From Rhodococcus jostii RHA1 (lineage in GTDB: Bacteria; Actinomycetota; Actinomycetes; Mycobacteriales; Mycobacteriaceae), in contig NC_008269.1 of the NCBI RefSeq assembly GCF_000014565.1, forward strand, positions 434,001 through 498,000: a stretch of 64,000 nt of DNA, read 5' to 3'. Each line of letters starts with the position of its first letter. Position 1 is the first letter of the stretch. Positions 44,266-52,872 of this stretch are shown in pieces. The position numbers were made by a program, and so were the translations under genes. The notes under the pieces were generated by a model. It searched no databases, was not told the DNA's origin, and saw only the letters and a list, made by a program, of their open reading frames with translations.

Positions 44266-45260
44266 TTGAGACCTCCACGTCGGCGCAGGATGGCGTCCGC
44301 CGCGAGGGTCGCGACGATGATGAAGCCCTGCACGAACTGTTGCCATTGGAACGGCAACCCGGCCAGGGACAGCACACTGAGCAGCACCTGGACGAACGCG
44401 ACACCCAGGACGGTGCCCAGGATCGACCCGCGGCCGCCGAAGAGGCTGGTGCCACCGATGACGACGGCGGCGAGGGCGTTGAAGTCGTAGCCGGCGGACA
44501 TCGTCGAGACGGCACTCGAGCTGTAGCCGGCCAGCGCCATGCCCGCCGCGGCGGCCCCGAGCGAGGAGACGGCGAAGGTGAGGGTGAGGGTGCGGGTGGT
44601 GTTCAGCCCGGCGATCCGGGCGGCACCGCGGTTGGTGCCGGTGGCCCGCAGCGAGTACCCGAAGCTGGTGGCGGAGAGCAGGTTGTGGGCGAGCACGGCC
44701 ACGACGGCGAAGATCAGGAACACCACCGGAATGCCGGCGACGGAAGCGTTGCCGATCCACGACAACAGCGTGGTGTTTCCGGAGTACTGGGCGCCGCCGG
44801 TGATGTAGTTGAGCACGCCCATGCCGGCGGTGGCGGTGGCCAGGGTGACGATGACTCCGTTGCCGCGCATCAGTCCGGCGCCGATACCGTTGACGATCAC
44901 GAACACCAGGCACGCCAGGATCGCGGCCGGTGCGGCCACGGCGATGCCGTGCGGGCTCAACGCGATCACGACGATGGCGGCGAGGGCGATTTGCGGCACC
45001 ACCGACAGATCGATGATCAGGCCCGAGACGACCACGAACGTCATTGCCAGTGCGACGAATCCGAGGAAGGCGCTGTTACGCAGCAGCGTGCCGAGGTTCT
45101 GTGCGGACCAGAAACCGTCGAGTCCGACCGCGGCGAACAGCAGTAATGCGATCAGCGCCCCGGTGACCACGATGGCGGTGGGGTTCTCATCGAATTTGCG
45201 CCGCAGGGGCGGCACGTAGGGTGCGACCCTCCCTGCCGGCGCGATCTGGGTGTCAGACAT
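44262..45260 (-). CDS. ribose-type ABC importer, permease 2
   Basis: This 332-residue second RbsC-like permease shows LIIDLSVVPQIALAAIVVIA in place of the canonical DLSVG motif, the coupling segment SYSLRATGTNRGAARIAGLN, and VIGGTSLFGGRGSILGTVLG. About ten membrane helices are predicted. A heterodimeric channel made of two different permeases is usual in some cyclitol and sugar systems of this class. It overlaps the ATPase gene stop and permease 1 start, so all are translated as one unit. Confidence 0.9.
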   Translation of the reverse strand: MSDTQIAPAGRVAPYVPPLRRKFDENPTAIVVTGALIALLLFAAVGLDGFWSAQNLGTLLRNSAFLGFVALAMTFVVVSGLIIDLSVVPQIALAAIVVIALSPHGIAVAAPAAILACLVFVIVNGIGAGLMRGNGVIVTLATATAGMGVLNYITGGAQYSGNTTLLSWIGNASVAGIPVVFLIFAVVAVLAHNLLSATSFGYSLRATGTNRGAARIAGLNTTRTLTLTFAVSSLGAAAAGMALAGYSSSAVSTMSAGYDFNALAAVVIGGTSLFGGRGSILGTVLGVAFVQVLLSVLSLAGLPFQWQQFVQGFIIVATLAADAILRRRGGLK

Positions 45261-46806
45261 GTGCGGCTTCCTTGCGTTGGTGCGTGGTGTCGTGATGGGT
45301 GCCGAGCCGGACGATGGCCTGTTGGTCGGCCTCGGTGGCGGACAGTTCGCCGGTGATCGTGCCGTCGCGCAGGACCGCGATTCGGTCCGACAGCGACAGC
45401 AGCTCCTCGAGGTCGGAGGAGACGACGATGACGGCGGTGCCTTTCGCGGTCAGGTTGCGGACCAGTTCGTGGATTTCGGCCTTGGCGCCGACGTCGACGC
45501 CGGCGGTGGGCTCGTCCAGGACGAACAGTCGCGGGTTGGTGGGTAGCCACCGGCCGAAAGCGACCTTCTGTTGGTTGCCGCCGCTGAGCAGTTTCACGGT
45601 GGCGGAGGTGTTGGCGGGGCGCAGGTTGACCTCGCCGGCGAGGCCGGTGGCCATCTTTTTCAGTGCCTTGGTGCGGATCTGTCCGAACCGGCTCAGCGCG
45701 GTCAGCGAGGGCAGCGCCAGGTTCTCGCGCACCGAGCGGGCCAGCAGCACCCCTTCGGTGCGGCGGTCTTCCGGGACGAAGGCGACCCCGGACCGGACCG
45801 CGGAGCGGTAGGAACTGATGGTGCGGCGGTGGCCGTCGTAGCGGAGGGTGACCGATCCGCGGGAGCGGGGTTCGAGGCCGAGGATGGCCCGGACCAGTTC
45901 GCTGCGGCCCGAGCCCATCAGACCGCCGAGACCGAGGACCTTGCCGGCACGGACCTCGAGGCTGGTGCCGAATACCCCCGGTGCCCAGAGGTTGTCGACG
46001 GACAGCACCACCTCACCGAATGAGTTCGTCTTCTCTTCCCGCTCGTGTTGTTCCTGGTCGAGCAGTTTCTGCCCGACCATGCTCTCGACCAGTCGATCGG
46101 TGGTGGTTTCGGCGAGGTCGAGGTGTTCGACCAGGCGGCCGTCGCGGAGCACGGTGGCGCGGCTGCACAGTTCGAAGATCTCCCGCAGCCGGTGCGAGAT
46201 GTACACGATGGTCACACCCTGATTGCGCAGGGACTCGAGCAGTTCGAGCAGCTGGTCGGTTTCTTGGGGTGTCAGGGAGGCGGTGGGCTCGTCGAGGATG
46301 AGGATCTGCGGGTCCAGGCGCAACGCCTTGGCGATCTCGACGAACTGTTGCAGGGTCGTCGGCAGCTGACCGACGAGGGTGTCGGGGTCGATGTTCACGC
46401 CCAGCCGCGCGCACAGTGCGGCGGCGATCGAGCGCATGGCTTTGCGGTCGACGAGTCCGTGTTTGGTGGGAGTGGTTCCGACGCAGATGTTTTCGGCGAC
46501 GGTCAGGTCCGGGCACAGGCTCAGTTCCTGATGGACCAGTGCGATGCCGGCGGCCTTGGACGCTACGGTTCCCCCGGACAGCGGTTGTCCGGAGACCAGT
46601 ACCTGACCCTCGTTGGGGGAGTAGAGGCCGGCGAGCACCTTCATCAGTGTGGATTTGCCGGCGCCGTTTGCGCCGACGATGGCGTGGCAGGTACCGGAGT
46701 CGATGCGGATGCTCACGTCTTTGAGCGCGTGCACACCGCCGAAGTGCTTGCTGACCCCGGTCGCCTCGATGGCGGCGGGTGACGAAGCGGGGATCTGTGA
46801 GGTCAC
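45253..46806 (-). CDS. ribose-type ABC importer, double ATPase
   Basis: This 517-residue RbsA-like protein has two ABC domains. The first has Walker A GANGAGKST and Walker B LILDEPTASL. The second has a degenerate Walker A GLMGSGRSE, signature LSGGNQQKV and Walker B VLDEPTAGVD, as is normal in RbsA proteins. The start is GTG 46806 (VTSQIPASS) because AGGAG precedes it; a longer form from 46884 is unlikely. It is the first gene of the importer operon and reads from a promoter near 46930. Confidence 0.93.
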   Translation of the reverse strand: MTSQIPASSPAAIEATGVSKHFGGVHALKDVSIRIDSGTCHAIVGANGAGKSTLMKVLAGLYSPNEGQVLVSGQPLSGGTVASKAAGIALVHQELSLCPDLTVAENICVGTTPTKHGLVDRKAMRSIAAALCARLGVNIDPDTLVGQLPTTLQQFVEIAKALRLDPQILILDEPTASLTPQETDQLLELLESLRNQGVTIVYISHRLREIFELCSRATVLRDGRLVEHLDLAETTTDRLVESMVGQKLLDQEQHEREEKTNSFGEVVLSVDNLWAPGVFGTSLEVRAGKVLGLGGLMGSGRSELVRAILGLEPRSRGSVTLRYDGHRRTISSYRSAVRSGVAFVPEDRRTEGVLLARSVRENLALPSLTALSRFGQIRTKALKKMATGLAGEVNLRPANTSATVKLLSGGNQQKVAFGRWLPTNPRLFVLDEPTAGVDVGAKAEIHELVRNLTAKGTAVIVVSSDLEELLSLSDRIAVLRDGTITGELSATEADQQAIVRLGTHHDTTHQRKEAAHV

Positions 46807-46927
46807 GGGGGCTCCTGATACAGGCTGGGAAATAACGCGGTACTGCGGGGCTCGGGGGTGGAGACGCCCCAGACGGCTTTTCATCGTTACTTAACCGTGT
46901 GATGCCAACCATACCATTTAGTTCAGC

Positions 46928-46941
46928 GTGACTGTCAACAC
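46928..46941. promoter_or_regulatory. shared 14-bp motif at the importer promoter
   Basis: GTGACTGTCAACAC matches GTGAATGTCAACAT at 52104-52117 at 12 of 14 positions. On the minus strand it contains TTGACA, a good -35 for the importer operon, with TATGGT about 19 bp downstream as a weak -10. A regulator bound here would cover the promoter. The XRE-cupin protein is the obvious candidate. Confidence 0.5.
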
Positions 46942-46992
46942 TAAGGGACTTCAGAGTTATTCGGGGAAAGATTTACCGTGGCTGAATGCAGA

Positions 46993-47036
46993 CGCGGTGG
47001 TAATCGATCGGGTGAATCCGATCGGTTACCACCGCG
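46993..47036 (-). terminator. 19-bp hairpin downstream of the SDR gene
   Basis: Arms 46993-47011 and 47018-47036 pair over 19 bp with one G-T type mismatch around a 6-base loop (GTGAAT). It starts 27 bp after the SDR stop at 47063 and lies before the importer promoter. It fits a terminator for the 52-47 kb transcript. A poly-U tail is not obvious, which is common in actinobacteria. Confidence 0.72.
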
Positions 47037-47062
47037 GTGTCTGCGCCGAGGCGGCCGGAGGT

Positions 47063-47845
47063 CTAGAAGAAGACCTGCTCGCCGCCGGTGAGGTTGAGAG
47101 CGGAACCGGTGGTGAACGAGGCCTCGTCGGAGGCCAGCCAGGCGACCATCCGGCCCACGTCCTCGAGAGTGCCGAAACGTCCCGTGGGGATTTTGGCGTC
47201 GAGGTAGTCCTGCAGCTTCTGCTCGAGCGTAATTCCCTCGCTCTGAGCGATTTCCGCGAACGACTTCTCCATCATCTCGGTGTGCATGCAGCCGGGGCAG
47301 ATGGCGTTGACGGTGATGTTGTAGGGCGCCAGTTCCAGCCCGAGGGCCTGCGTCATCAAGATGACGGCCGCCTTCGATGCGGAGTAGACGCCCTCGTTGG
47401 GGCGGGCGAGTTTGCCGAGCTGGGAGGCGGTGTTGATGATCCGCCCCGACTTTTGCTCTTTCATCACCCGGGCGGCCGCACGGGATCCGTTGAAGACGCC
47501 GCCGATGTTGACGTCCATGGTGCGGCGGAAGTCGTCGTCGGTGACGTCGGCGATTGCACCGTAGGTGTAAATGCCGGCGTTGTTGACCATGATGTCCAGG
47601 CGCCCGTGCGTCTCGACAGTGGAACCGACCAACTCGTCCACCGACGCCGCGCTGGACACGTCGACCTTGGCGGAGCTGCTCTTCGGGCTGCCGGCGGACT
47701 GCAGCGTGGTGGCGGTGTCCTCGGCGCTGTGCAGGTCGGCGCAGACGACGGTGGCCCCGCGTGCGGCGAGTTCGACGGCGATGCCCTCACCGAGTCCGCG
47801 GCTGGCTCCGGTGACGATGGCGATCTTGTTCTCGAGGGTGGACAT
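47063..47845 (-). CDS. short-chain dehydrogenase/reductase (SDR)
   Basis: This classical SDR of 260 residues has the cofactor loop TGASRGLGEGIA, Asp in VVCADLH, NNAGIYTYG, catalytic Ser in NTASQLG, YSASKAAV, and PGCMHTEMME after the active site. ATG 47845 (MSTLENKIAIVTG) is the natural start; a longer frame from 47890 is open. It is the last gene of the aromatic-cleavage operon. It resembles enzymes acting on glucose, inositol or 2,3-butanediol type polyols, but the substrate cannot be fixed by eye. Confidence 0.88.
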   Translation of the reverse strand: MSTLENKIAIVTGASRGLGEGIAVELAARGATVVCADLHSAEDTATTLQSAGSPKSSSAKVDVSSAASVDELVGSTVETHGRLDIMVNNAGIYTYGAIADVTDDDFRRTMDVNIGGVFNGSRAAARVMKEQKSGRIINTASQLGKLARPNEGVYSASKAAVILMTQALGLELAPYNITVNAICPGCMHTEMMEKSFAEIAQSEGITLEQKLQDYLDAKIPTGRFGTLEDVGRMVAWLASDEASFTTGSALNLTGGEQVFF

Positions 47846-47920
47846 GGGGAATCCAATCTGGTGTTCGGGTGGGGTGAACTCCGCCGGCACACCGGTGCAC
47901 GGGGGTCGGGTGAGGGGGAT

Positions 47921-48310
47921 TTACGCGGTGGGCACCGGGGTGGGCTGGTAGGCGAGGAATCGCCAGCCCGCATCATCGGTGTACTTCCACACGGCCAGGC
48001 AGCGGTTACGCAGCTTCTTCTCGCGTCCGTCGGCGGTGATGCTGGCGTTCATCTCACCGATGACGAGCGCGACGTCGTCGACGATCCGGATGAACTCGAT
48101 CGGGTGGTCGATGTCGTGATAGACGTAGTAGCCCGACCGCACCTTGTCGAGGTAGGAGTCGAGGCTGTCCGTGTCGCCGGAGGAGTGCGAGTAGGCCAGG
48201 TCGGGGTGGCTGAGCTCGGCGAACCGGGCCAGGTCCTGCTCGACGATCGCCCGGTACCGGGCGTTTTCGAGGTCCCGGATGGTGGTCGTCGCGTCGTGGG
48301 TAGCTGTCAC
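47921..48310 (-). CDS. SnoaL-like / DUF4440 protein
   Basis: This 129-residue protein has the NTF2-like cone fold: IRDLENARYRAIVEQDLARF, LAYSHSSGDTDSLDSYLDKV, VALVIGEMNASI and RNRCLAVWKYTDDAGWRFL. Such proteins include isomerases, dehydratases and cyclases, and others only bind ligands. GTG 48310 has AGGAG six bases upstream. Its place between maleylacetate reductase and an SDR suggests a small-molecule step, possibly dehydration or tautomerisation of a ring intermediate (inference). Confidence 0.82.
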   Translation of the reverse strand: MTATHDATTTIRDLENARYRAIVEQDLARFAELSHPDLAYSHSSGDTDSLDSYLDKVRSGYYVYHDIDHPIEFIRIVDDVALVIGEMNASITADGREKKLRNRCLAVWKYTDDAGWRFLAYQPTPVPTA

Positions 48311-48359
48311 GTCGGCTCCTGGGCTGTTCAGGGTGGGTGAGGGTGGGTGTCGTACCGGG

Positions 48360-49436
48360 TCATCGGCGGGTGGGACGATCGCCGCGCAGAGCCTGGCCGA
48401 GGAGGTGGCGCAGCCCGTCCTCGGTGACCGGGGTCGGGTTCGAGTAGGGGTTGGACAGGACCTCGTCGATGACGGCAGGGAGTTGGGTTTCGCGTACGCC
48501 CAGTTCTTCGAGCGAGTGCGGGATCTGCAGCTGCTGCTCGAGTTCCCACAACGCGGTCGACGGGTCACCATCGGTGCCCAGGGCCCGCTGCAGGGCGGCC
48601 CGCGCTGCCGGGGCGTGGGATTCGTTGTAGCCCAGCACATGGGGCAGCACGATCGCGTGCGTCTGGGCGTGCGGCAGGTCGAGGGATCCACCGAGGACGT
48701 GGCAGAGCTTGTGGTGCAGCGACATCGTGGTCGCCCCGAGGCAGGCGCCGCACAGCCATGCCCCGTAGAGGGCTTTCGACCGGGCGTCGAGATCGTTGCC
48801 GTCGGCGACCACCGCCGGCAGCGATTCGGCGAAGGCGCGTACTCCCTCTTCGGCCATCAGCGAGATGATCGGTGAGGCGTCCGGGGCATAGAGCGCCTCG
48901 ACGGCATGCGCGACCGCGTTCAGACCGCTGGCGGCCGAGATCTCCGCCGGCAGCGTGGCGGTCAGCTGTGGGTCGTAGATGACGCTCTGCGGCAGCACCT
49001 TCGCGTCGCGCCCGGTCTGCTTGCGCCCGTCGCGGGTCAGGCCCCAGATCGGGGTCATCTCCGATCCGGCGTAGGTGGTGGGGATCGCGATGATCGGTAG
49101 CCCGTGTTCGAGGGCGATCGCCTTGCCGAGGCCGATCGAGGAACCACCGCCGATCACCACGCAGCTGTCCGCGCCGAGCTTGCGGGCCCGGTCCCGGGCG
49201 CGGTCCGCGGTCTCGACCGGCACGTGCATGCGGGCCTGGTCGAAGATGCCGGCACCGCGGTCACCGAGGTGATCCATGACGAGATCGGCCAGATGCTTCT
49301 GCTCGGGGGTGCACAGCACCAGCGCCCGGCTCAGCCCGAGTCGGTCGAGTTCCTCCCCGATCTTGGTCACCGCGCCGACCTCGAAGCTCACCCGCATCGG
49401 CAGGGCCTGATAGTGGAAGGAGCTGGTGAAGGTCAC
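48360..49436 (-). CDS. maleylacetate reductase
   Basis: This 358-residue iron-containing alcohol-dehydrogenase-like protein reduces maleylacetate to 3-oxoadipate with NAD(P)H. Family features are the opening FHYQALPMRVSFEVGA, the GGGSSIGLGKAIAL cofactor loop, TTYAGSEMTPIWG, and the HHKLCHVLGG and HAQTHAIVLPHV His segments. The GTG start overlaps the dioxygenase stop by 4 bp. Directly coupled to an intradiol dioxygenase, it completes the hydroxyquinol (1,2,4-trihydroxybenzene) branch leading to the 3-oxoadipate pathway. Confidence 0.93.
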   Translation of the reverse strand: MTFTSSFHYQALPMRVSFEVGAVTKIGEELDRLGLSRALVLCTPEQKHLADLVMDHLGDRGAGIFDQARMHVPVETADRARDRARKLGADSCVVIGGGSSIGLGKAIALEHGLPIIAIPTTYAGSEMTPIWGLTRDGRKQTGRDAKVLPQSVIYDPQLTATLPAEISAASGLNAVAHAVEALYAPDASPIISLMAEEGVRAFAESLPAVVADGNDLDARSKALYGAWLCGACLGATTMSLHHKLCHVLGGSLDLPHAQTHAIVLPHVLGYNESHAPAARAALQRALGTDGDPSTALWELEQQLQIPHSLEELGVRETQLPAVIDEVLSNPYSNPTPVTEDGLRHLLGQALRGDRPTRR

Positions 49437-50329
49437 AGTCCGGCCTCCTCTCGTACCTCGGTTTCGAGCAGGGTCACATCGAAATGGACCGTGCGGAAAG
49501 GATTGTCGAACCCGAGCTGGCGGGCCCGTTCCGGGTCGTCGACGACCGGGAACTCCCGGATCAGGCTTTCCTTGACCCCGAACACGACATCGGAGTCGAT
49601 GTAGGGGGTGCCGTCGACGAACAGGTGGGTGGTGACCGGTTCGTGGCCGGGCGCGGTGACGATGAAATGCACGTGCGCCGGCCGGTTGGGATGGCGTCCG
49701 GTGATCGCCAGCAGCTCCCCTACCGGTCCGTCGTCGGGGATGGGGTAGTACCGGGGAACGATCGAGCGGAACCAGAACTTGCCCTCGTCGTCGGTGGTGA
49801 ACAACCCACGCAAGTTCAGTTCCGGCTGGATGCCGGGTTGCTGGACGTCGTAGAAGCCGTCGGCGTTGGCCTGCCACACGTCCACGCTCGCCCCGGCCAA
49901 GGGGGTGCCGTCCGCGCTGCGGACCTGTCCGGTCACCAGGCACGGCTCACCCCCGTCGTCGAGGGCGATGGTGTCGCCGAGCTCGCGCGGCGGGGAGTCG
50001 ACCATGTGGAACGGGCCCAGAACGGTCTGCTCGGTGGCGTGATCGAGGGCGCGGTGGTTGATCGTCTCGACCAGCATCGATACCCCGAGGACATCGGAGA
50101 GCAGGATGAATTCCTGACGCACGTCGTTGCAGGTGTGCCCGGTGCGGGTGAGGAACTCGATGCCCTTCTCCCACTCGGACTCGGTGAGCTGGACGTCCTT
50201 GACGAAGTCGTGCAGGTGCTCGATCAGGGAGGTCAGAATCTGCCGCAGCCGGGGATCGGTGTCGGCTCCGAGGCTGTCGATCACCACCTCGGCTGAGCGG
50301 CCTTCGGTGAACAGTCCACGATCGGTCAT
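49433..50329 (-). CDS. intradiol ring-cleavage dioxygenase, hydroxyquinol 1,2-dioxygenase type
   Basis: This 298-residue non-haem Fe(III) dioxygenase has an N-terminal helical dimerisation domain (about 1-100) and a catalytic beta-sandwich. Iron ligands are visible as Tyr in DGFYDVQ, Tyr in RYYPIPDD and two His in RPAHVHFIV. GPFHMVDSPP and VDVWQANADG are typical of hydroxyquinol and catechol enzymes. ATG 50329 with AAAGGAG is the start. Linkage to maleylacetate reductase favours hydroxyquinol over catechol as substrate. The product would be maleylacetate, via 3-hydroxymuconate. Confidence 0.92.
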   Translation of the reverse strand: MTDRGLFTEGRSAEVVIDSLGADTDPRLRQILTSLIEHLHDFVKDVQLTESEWEKGIEFLTRTGHTCNDVRQEFILLSDVLGVSMLVETINHRALDHATEQTVLGPFHMVDSPPRELGDTIALDDGGEPCLVTGQVRSADGTPLAGASVDVWQANADGFYDVQQPGIQPELNLRGLFTTDDEGKFWFRSIVPRYYPIPDDGPVGELLAITGRHPNRPAHVHFIVTAPGHEPVTTHLFVDGTPYIDSDVVFGVKESLIREFPVVDDPERARQLGFDNPFRTVHFDVTLLETEVREEAGL

Positions 50330-50343
50330 CGGTTCAACTCCTT

Positions 50344-51069
50344 TCACGGTGCGGTGTAGCCGCCGTCGACCGGCAGTTCGATTCCGGTGACGTAACTGGC
50401 CTCGTCGCTGGCGAGGAACAGTGCCCCATAGGCGATTTCGCGGGGATTGGCGGCACGCTTCATCGGGGTGGCGGCGATCACGTCGGCGGTGATCGCCTCG
50501 TCCTGAGCGTCGATCATCGGGGTGCTGGCCAGACCCGGGTGCAGGGAGTTGACCCGGATGCCGTCGTCGACGTACGACAGGGCGGCGTTCTTGCTCATCA
50601 TCCGCACCGCGGCCTTACTGGCCTGGTAGGCCGAGACTCCGGCGGCGCCGACGATGCCCCAGATCGACGAGACGTTGACGATCGAGCCGGCGTGCTGGGC
50701 CTGCATCGTCGGCAGGACCGAGCGCATGCCGTAAAAGACCCCGGTCTGGTTGACCGCGATGATTTTGTGCCAGTCGTTGAGGTCGATCTTGGCGATCGCC
50801 TCGTAGGAGCCGACGAGGCCGGCGTTGTTGACCAGGATGTCGATCCGCCCGTGCTGGGCGACCACCGAGTCGACGAGCCCCTGCCAGCTGTCGAGCTGGG
50901 TGACGTCGAGGGGGGTGAAGGTGATGTTCGGGTGATCGAACGGTTCCGGCTCGCGCAGGTCGCCGACCACCACCCTCGCGCCTTCCTCGGCGAACAGTTC
51001 CGCCGTGGCGCGGCCGATACCGCGGGCTCCGCCGGTGACGATAGCTACCTTCTGATCCAACCGCGCCAT
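50344..51069 (-). CDS. short-chain dehydrogenase/reductase (SDR)
   Basis: This classical SDR of 241 residues has TGGARGIGRATAELFA, Asp in VVVGDLR, NNAGLVGS, catalytic Ser in NVSSIWG, YQASKAAV and the C-terminal LPVDGGYTAP. RBS AAGAGGAC precedes ATG 51069. It lies 14 bp upstream of the dioxygenase start. Together with the isomerase-fold protein it is encoded ahead of the ring-cleavage genes, consistent with an earlier step such as oxidation of a hydroxyl to a ketone (inference). Confidence 0.9.
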   Translation of the reverse strand: MARLDQKVAIVTGGARGIGRATAELFAEEGARVVVGDLREPEPFDHPNITFTPLDVTQLDSWQGLVDSVVAQHGRIDILVNNAGLVGSYEAIAKIDLNDWHKIIAVNQTGVFYGMRSVLPTMQAQHAGSIVNVSSIWGIVGAAGVSAYQASKAAVRMMSKNAALSYVDDGIRVNSLHPGLASTPMIDAQDEAITADVIAATPMKRAANPREIAYGALFLASDEASYVTGIELPVDGGYTAP

Positions 51070-51113
51070 TGCGATGTCCTCTTCTTTCGGTATTCGATCG
51101 GTATCCGGCCAGG

Positions 51114-51965
51114 TCAGCGCAGGTACTTCATCGACGCTTCATAGGCGGCGGGAACGGCCTCGCCGATCGGGAGCTTGCGGTACTCGGCGGACAGGATCTC
51201 CACGCCGTAGATTCCGTCGTAGCCGGTCTTACCGATGGCGTCGACGAAGCCTTGGACGTCGAGTTCGCCCTCACCGGGAAGCCGGCGACCGTTGAAGGTG
51301 TCGGCGATGAGGTCACCTTCGAACGTCAATGGAGCATCGTCGAGTTCGACGTCGAAGATGTACTTCGCCGGGATGTCGGCAAGAGTGTCGAAGTCGACGC
51401 CGGCGCGGGCGACGTGCCAAATGTCGATCAACAACCCGCCAGCAGGATGATCGGCCTTGGCGATGAACTCGAGTGCCTGCTGCGGGGTCTTGACGTTCAC
51501 GAACGGCATCGGCTCGAACACCACCGTGGTACCCGCGTTTGCAGCGTCGGTGCAGAGCTTCACGAACTCGGCCGCCATGTAGTCCGCATCAAATTCACCA
51601 CCGCTGAAGTCGCCGCCGACCTTGATGTGGCGGGCGCCGAGGGCCTCGGCGGCCCGGAACATGTTCGCGCGAATCTCGTCCGCGGCCGCCCGGCGCTCGT
51701 CGGTGAGAAACCAATTCTCCAGAAACTCGAGCTCAAGGTGAGCGATGCCGTTGTCGGCGAGCATGGTCTTGACGGTGGGGAACCCGTACTGCTGCTCGGC
51801 GTCGAGAAGATCCAGGTAACCAATGCCCACGCCGGTGAATCCGGCCTTCGCGGCAACCTCGATGCGCTCCTGGAAGCTGTGCGGACTGCGATCGTTCTCC
51901 GCGTTGCCGGCGTCGGCGTCACCAGCGGTCGTCCACGTTCCCGCGATCAATTCGATCTTGCTCAC
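51114..51965 (-). CDS. sugar-phosphate isomerase/epimerase-fold protein (IolE/IolH-like TIM barrel)
   Basis: This 283-residue protein has the xylose-isomerase-like/AP-endonuclease-2 TIM barrel. Metal-site residues are in VVFEPMPFVN (Glu), GGLLIDIWHVARAG (Asp and His), FDVELDDAP and YGVEILSAEY (Glu). Relatives include inosose dehydratase (IolE), hexulose isomerases and 3-dehydroshikimate dehydratase, all of which handle polyhydroxylated keto compounds. GTG 51965 with GGAAGGAAG upstream is preferred to the longer frame from 52061. It is the first gene of the operon, so it is likely to perform a committed isomerisation or dehydration. Confidence 0.85.
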   Translation of the reverse strand: MSKIELIAGTWTTAGDADAGNAENDRSPHSFQERIEVAAKAGFTGVGIGYLDLLDAEQQYGFPTVKTMLADNGIAHLELEFLENWFLTDERRAAADEIRANMFRAAEALGARHIKVGGDFSGGEFDADYMAAEFVKLCTDAANAGTTVVFEPMPFVNVKTPQQALEFIAKADHPAGGLLIDIWHVARAGVDFDTLADIPAKYIFDVELDDAPLTFEGDLIADTFNGRRLPGEGELDVQGFVDAIGKTGYDGIYGVEILSAEYRKLPIGEAVPAAYEASMKYLR

Positions 51966-52084
51966 TATCAAATCTTCCTTCCAGAGGGGGTTGGGTGGGT
52001 TGCATCCTGCGGCGTAGCGCAGGTTCATCACGATGCCAGACCGACCAACTCGATAATTCATCCTGGCTTAAATCTGTGACTCCA

Positions 52085-52117
52085 ATCATGCAAGTCGTGT
52101 AGTGTGAATGTCAACAT
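52085..52117 (-). promoter_or_regulatory. promoter and shared motif of the ring-cleavage operon
   Basis: On the minus strand TTGACA (52109-52114) and CATGAT (52085-52090) are 18 bp apart. The -35 lies within GTGAATGTCAACAT (52104-52117), the same 14-bp motif found at the importer promoter. The start codon is 120 bp downstream. This is the divergent region with the XRE-cupin gene. Confidence 0.5.
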
Positions 52118-52200
52118 CGGGCGATGAACTGCGGTGTTGCACCACCGCCGGAGTTAAGCCAGAGTGGATATCGAGCGTCAGACACACAGAACGGGGCACA

Positions 52201-52872
52201 GTGGTGGAAGAGGAAATCGGCGTGGCCTTGAAGCGGGCCCGCCTGGACAAGAAACTGTCACTGCGCCAGGTCGCCGATCAGCTCGGCATCTCCACCAGCC
52301 TGCTCTCGCAGGTGGAGAACGGAAAAACCCAGCCGTCGGTGAAAACGCTCTTCGGTCTCGCGACCGTGCTCGAGGTCTCCCTCGACAAAATCCTTTCCGG
52401 TCGCAGCGGACTCGACATCGAGCTCCCCGCGGACCGCGACGCCGCGGCCGGTATCCAACGCGCCGCAGACAATCCCGTCCTCGAGATGGAAAACGGGGTC
52501 ACCTGGCAGCGGCTGGCCACCGGCGGTCGTACCGAGATCGAACCGCTCTACGTCACCTACGAGGTCGGTGCCTCCAGCTCGGTCGACGGCAAACAGATGC
52601 GCCACGACGGAGCCGAGTTCGCGTACATCCTCGAAGGCACGCTGCGGCTCCGGCTCGACTTCGACGAACACGATCTGGGCCCCGGCGACTCGTTCTGCTT
52701 CGACTCGAGCCGACCACACCTGTTCTACAACCCGGGCACGGTACCCGCCCGCGGCGTCTGGTTCGTCTTCGACACCGCGACCCACACCGCCGACGTCAAA
52801 TCGCTGCTCGACGCGATGCGAACGGCCAACGGAAGCGGCCAGGGCCGCACCCATCTGCCTATGTTCAGGTAA
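52201..52872 (+). CDS. XRE-family regulator with cupin sensor domain
   Basis: This 223-residue regulator has an N-terminal HTH (about 5-60; LKRARLDKKLSLRQVADQLG then STSLLSQVENGKTQPS) and a C-terminal cupin (about 120-195) with AEFAYILEGTLRLRL and GPGDSFCFDSSRPHLFYNPG. The cupin pocket binds a small-molecule effector. GTG 52201 (VVEEEIGVAL) is the likely start; the frame is open back to 52108. It is divergent from the ring-cleavage operon. The shared motif near 46930 and 52110 suggests it controls both island operons. Confidence 0.9.
   Translation: MVEEEIGVALKRARLDKKLSLRQVADQLGISTSLLSQVENGKTQPSVKTLFGLATVLEVSLDKILSGRSGLDIELPADRDAAAGIQRAADNPVLEMENGVTWQRLATGGRTEIEPLYVTYEVGASSSVDGKQMRHDGAEFAYILEGTLRLRLDFDEHDLGPGDSFCFDSSRPHLFYNPGTVPARGVWFVFDTATHTADVKSLLDAMRTANGSGQGRTHLPMFR

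Noticed and set aside
46928..48340. 470-codon plus-strand frame opposite the SDR and SnoaL-like genes
   Set aside because: This is an antisense shadow. The minus-strand genes show full SDR and SnoaL-like motifs.
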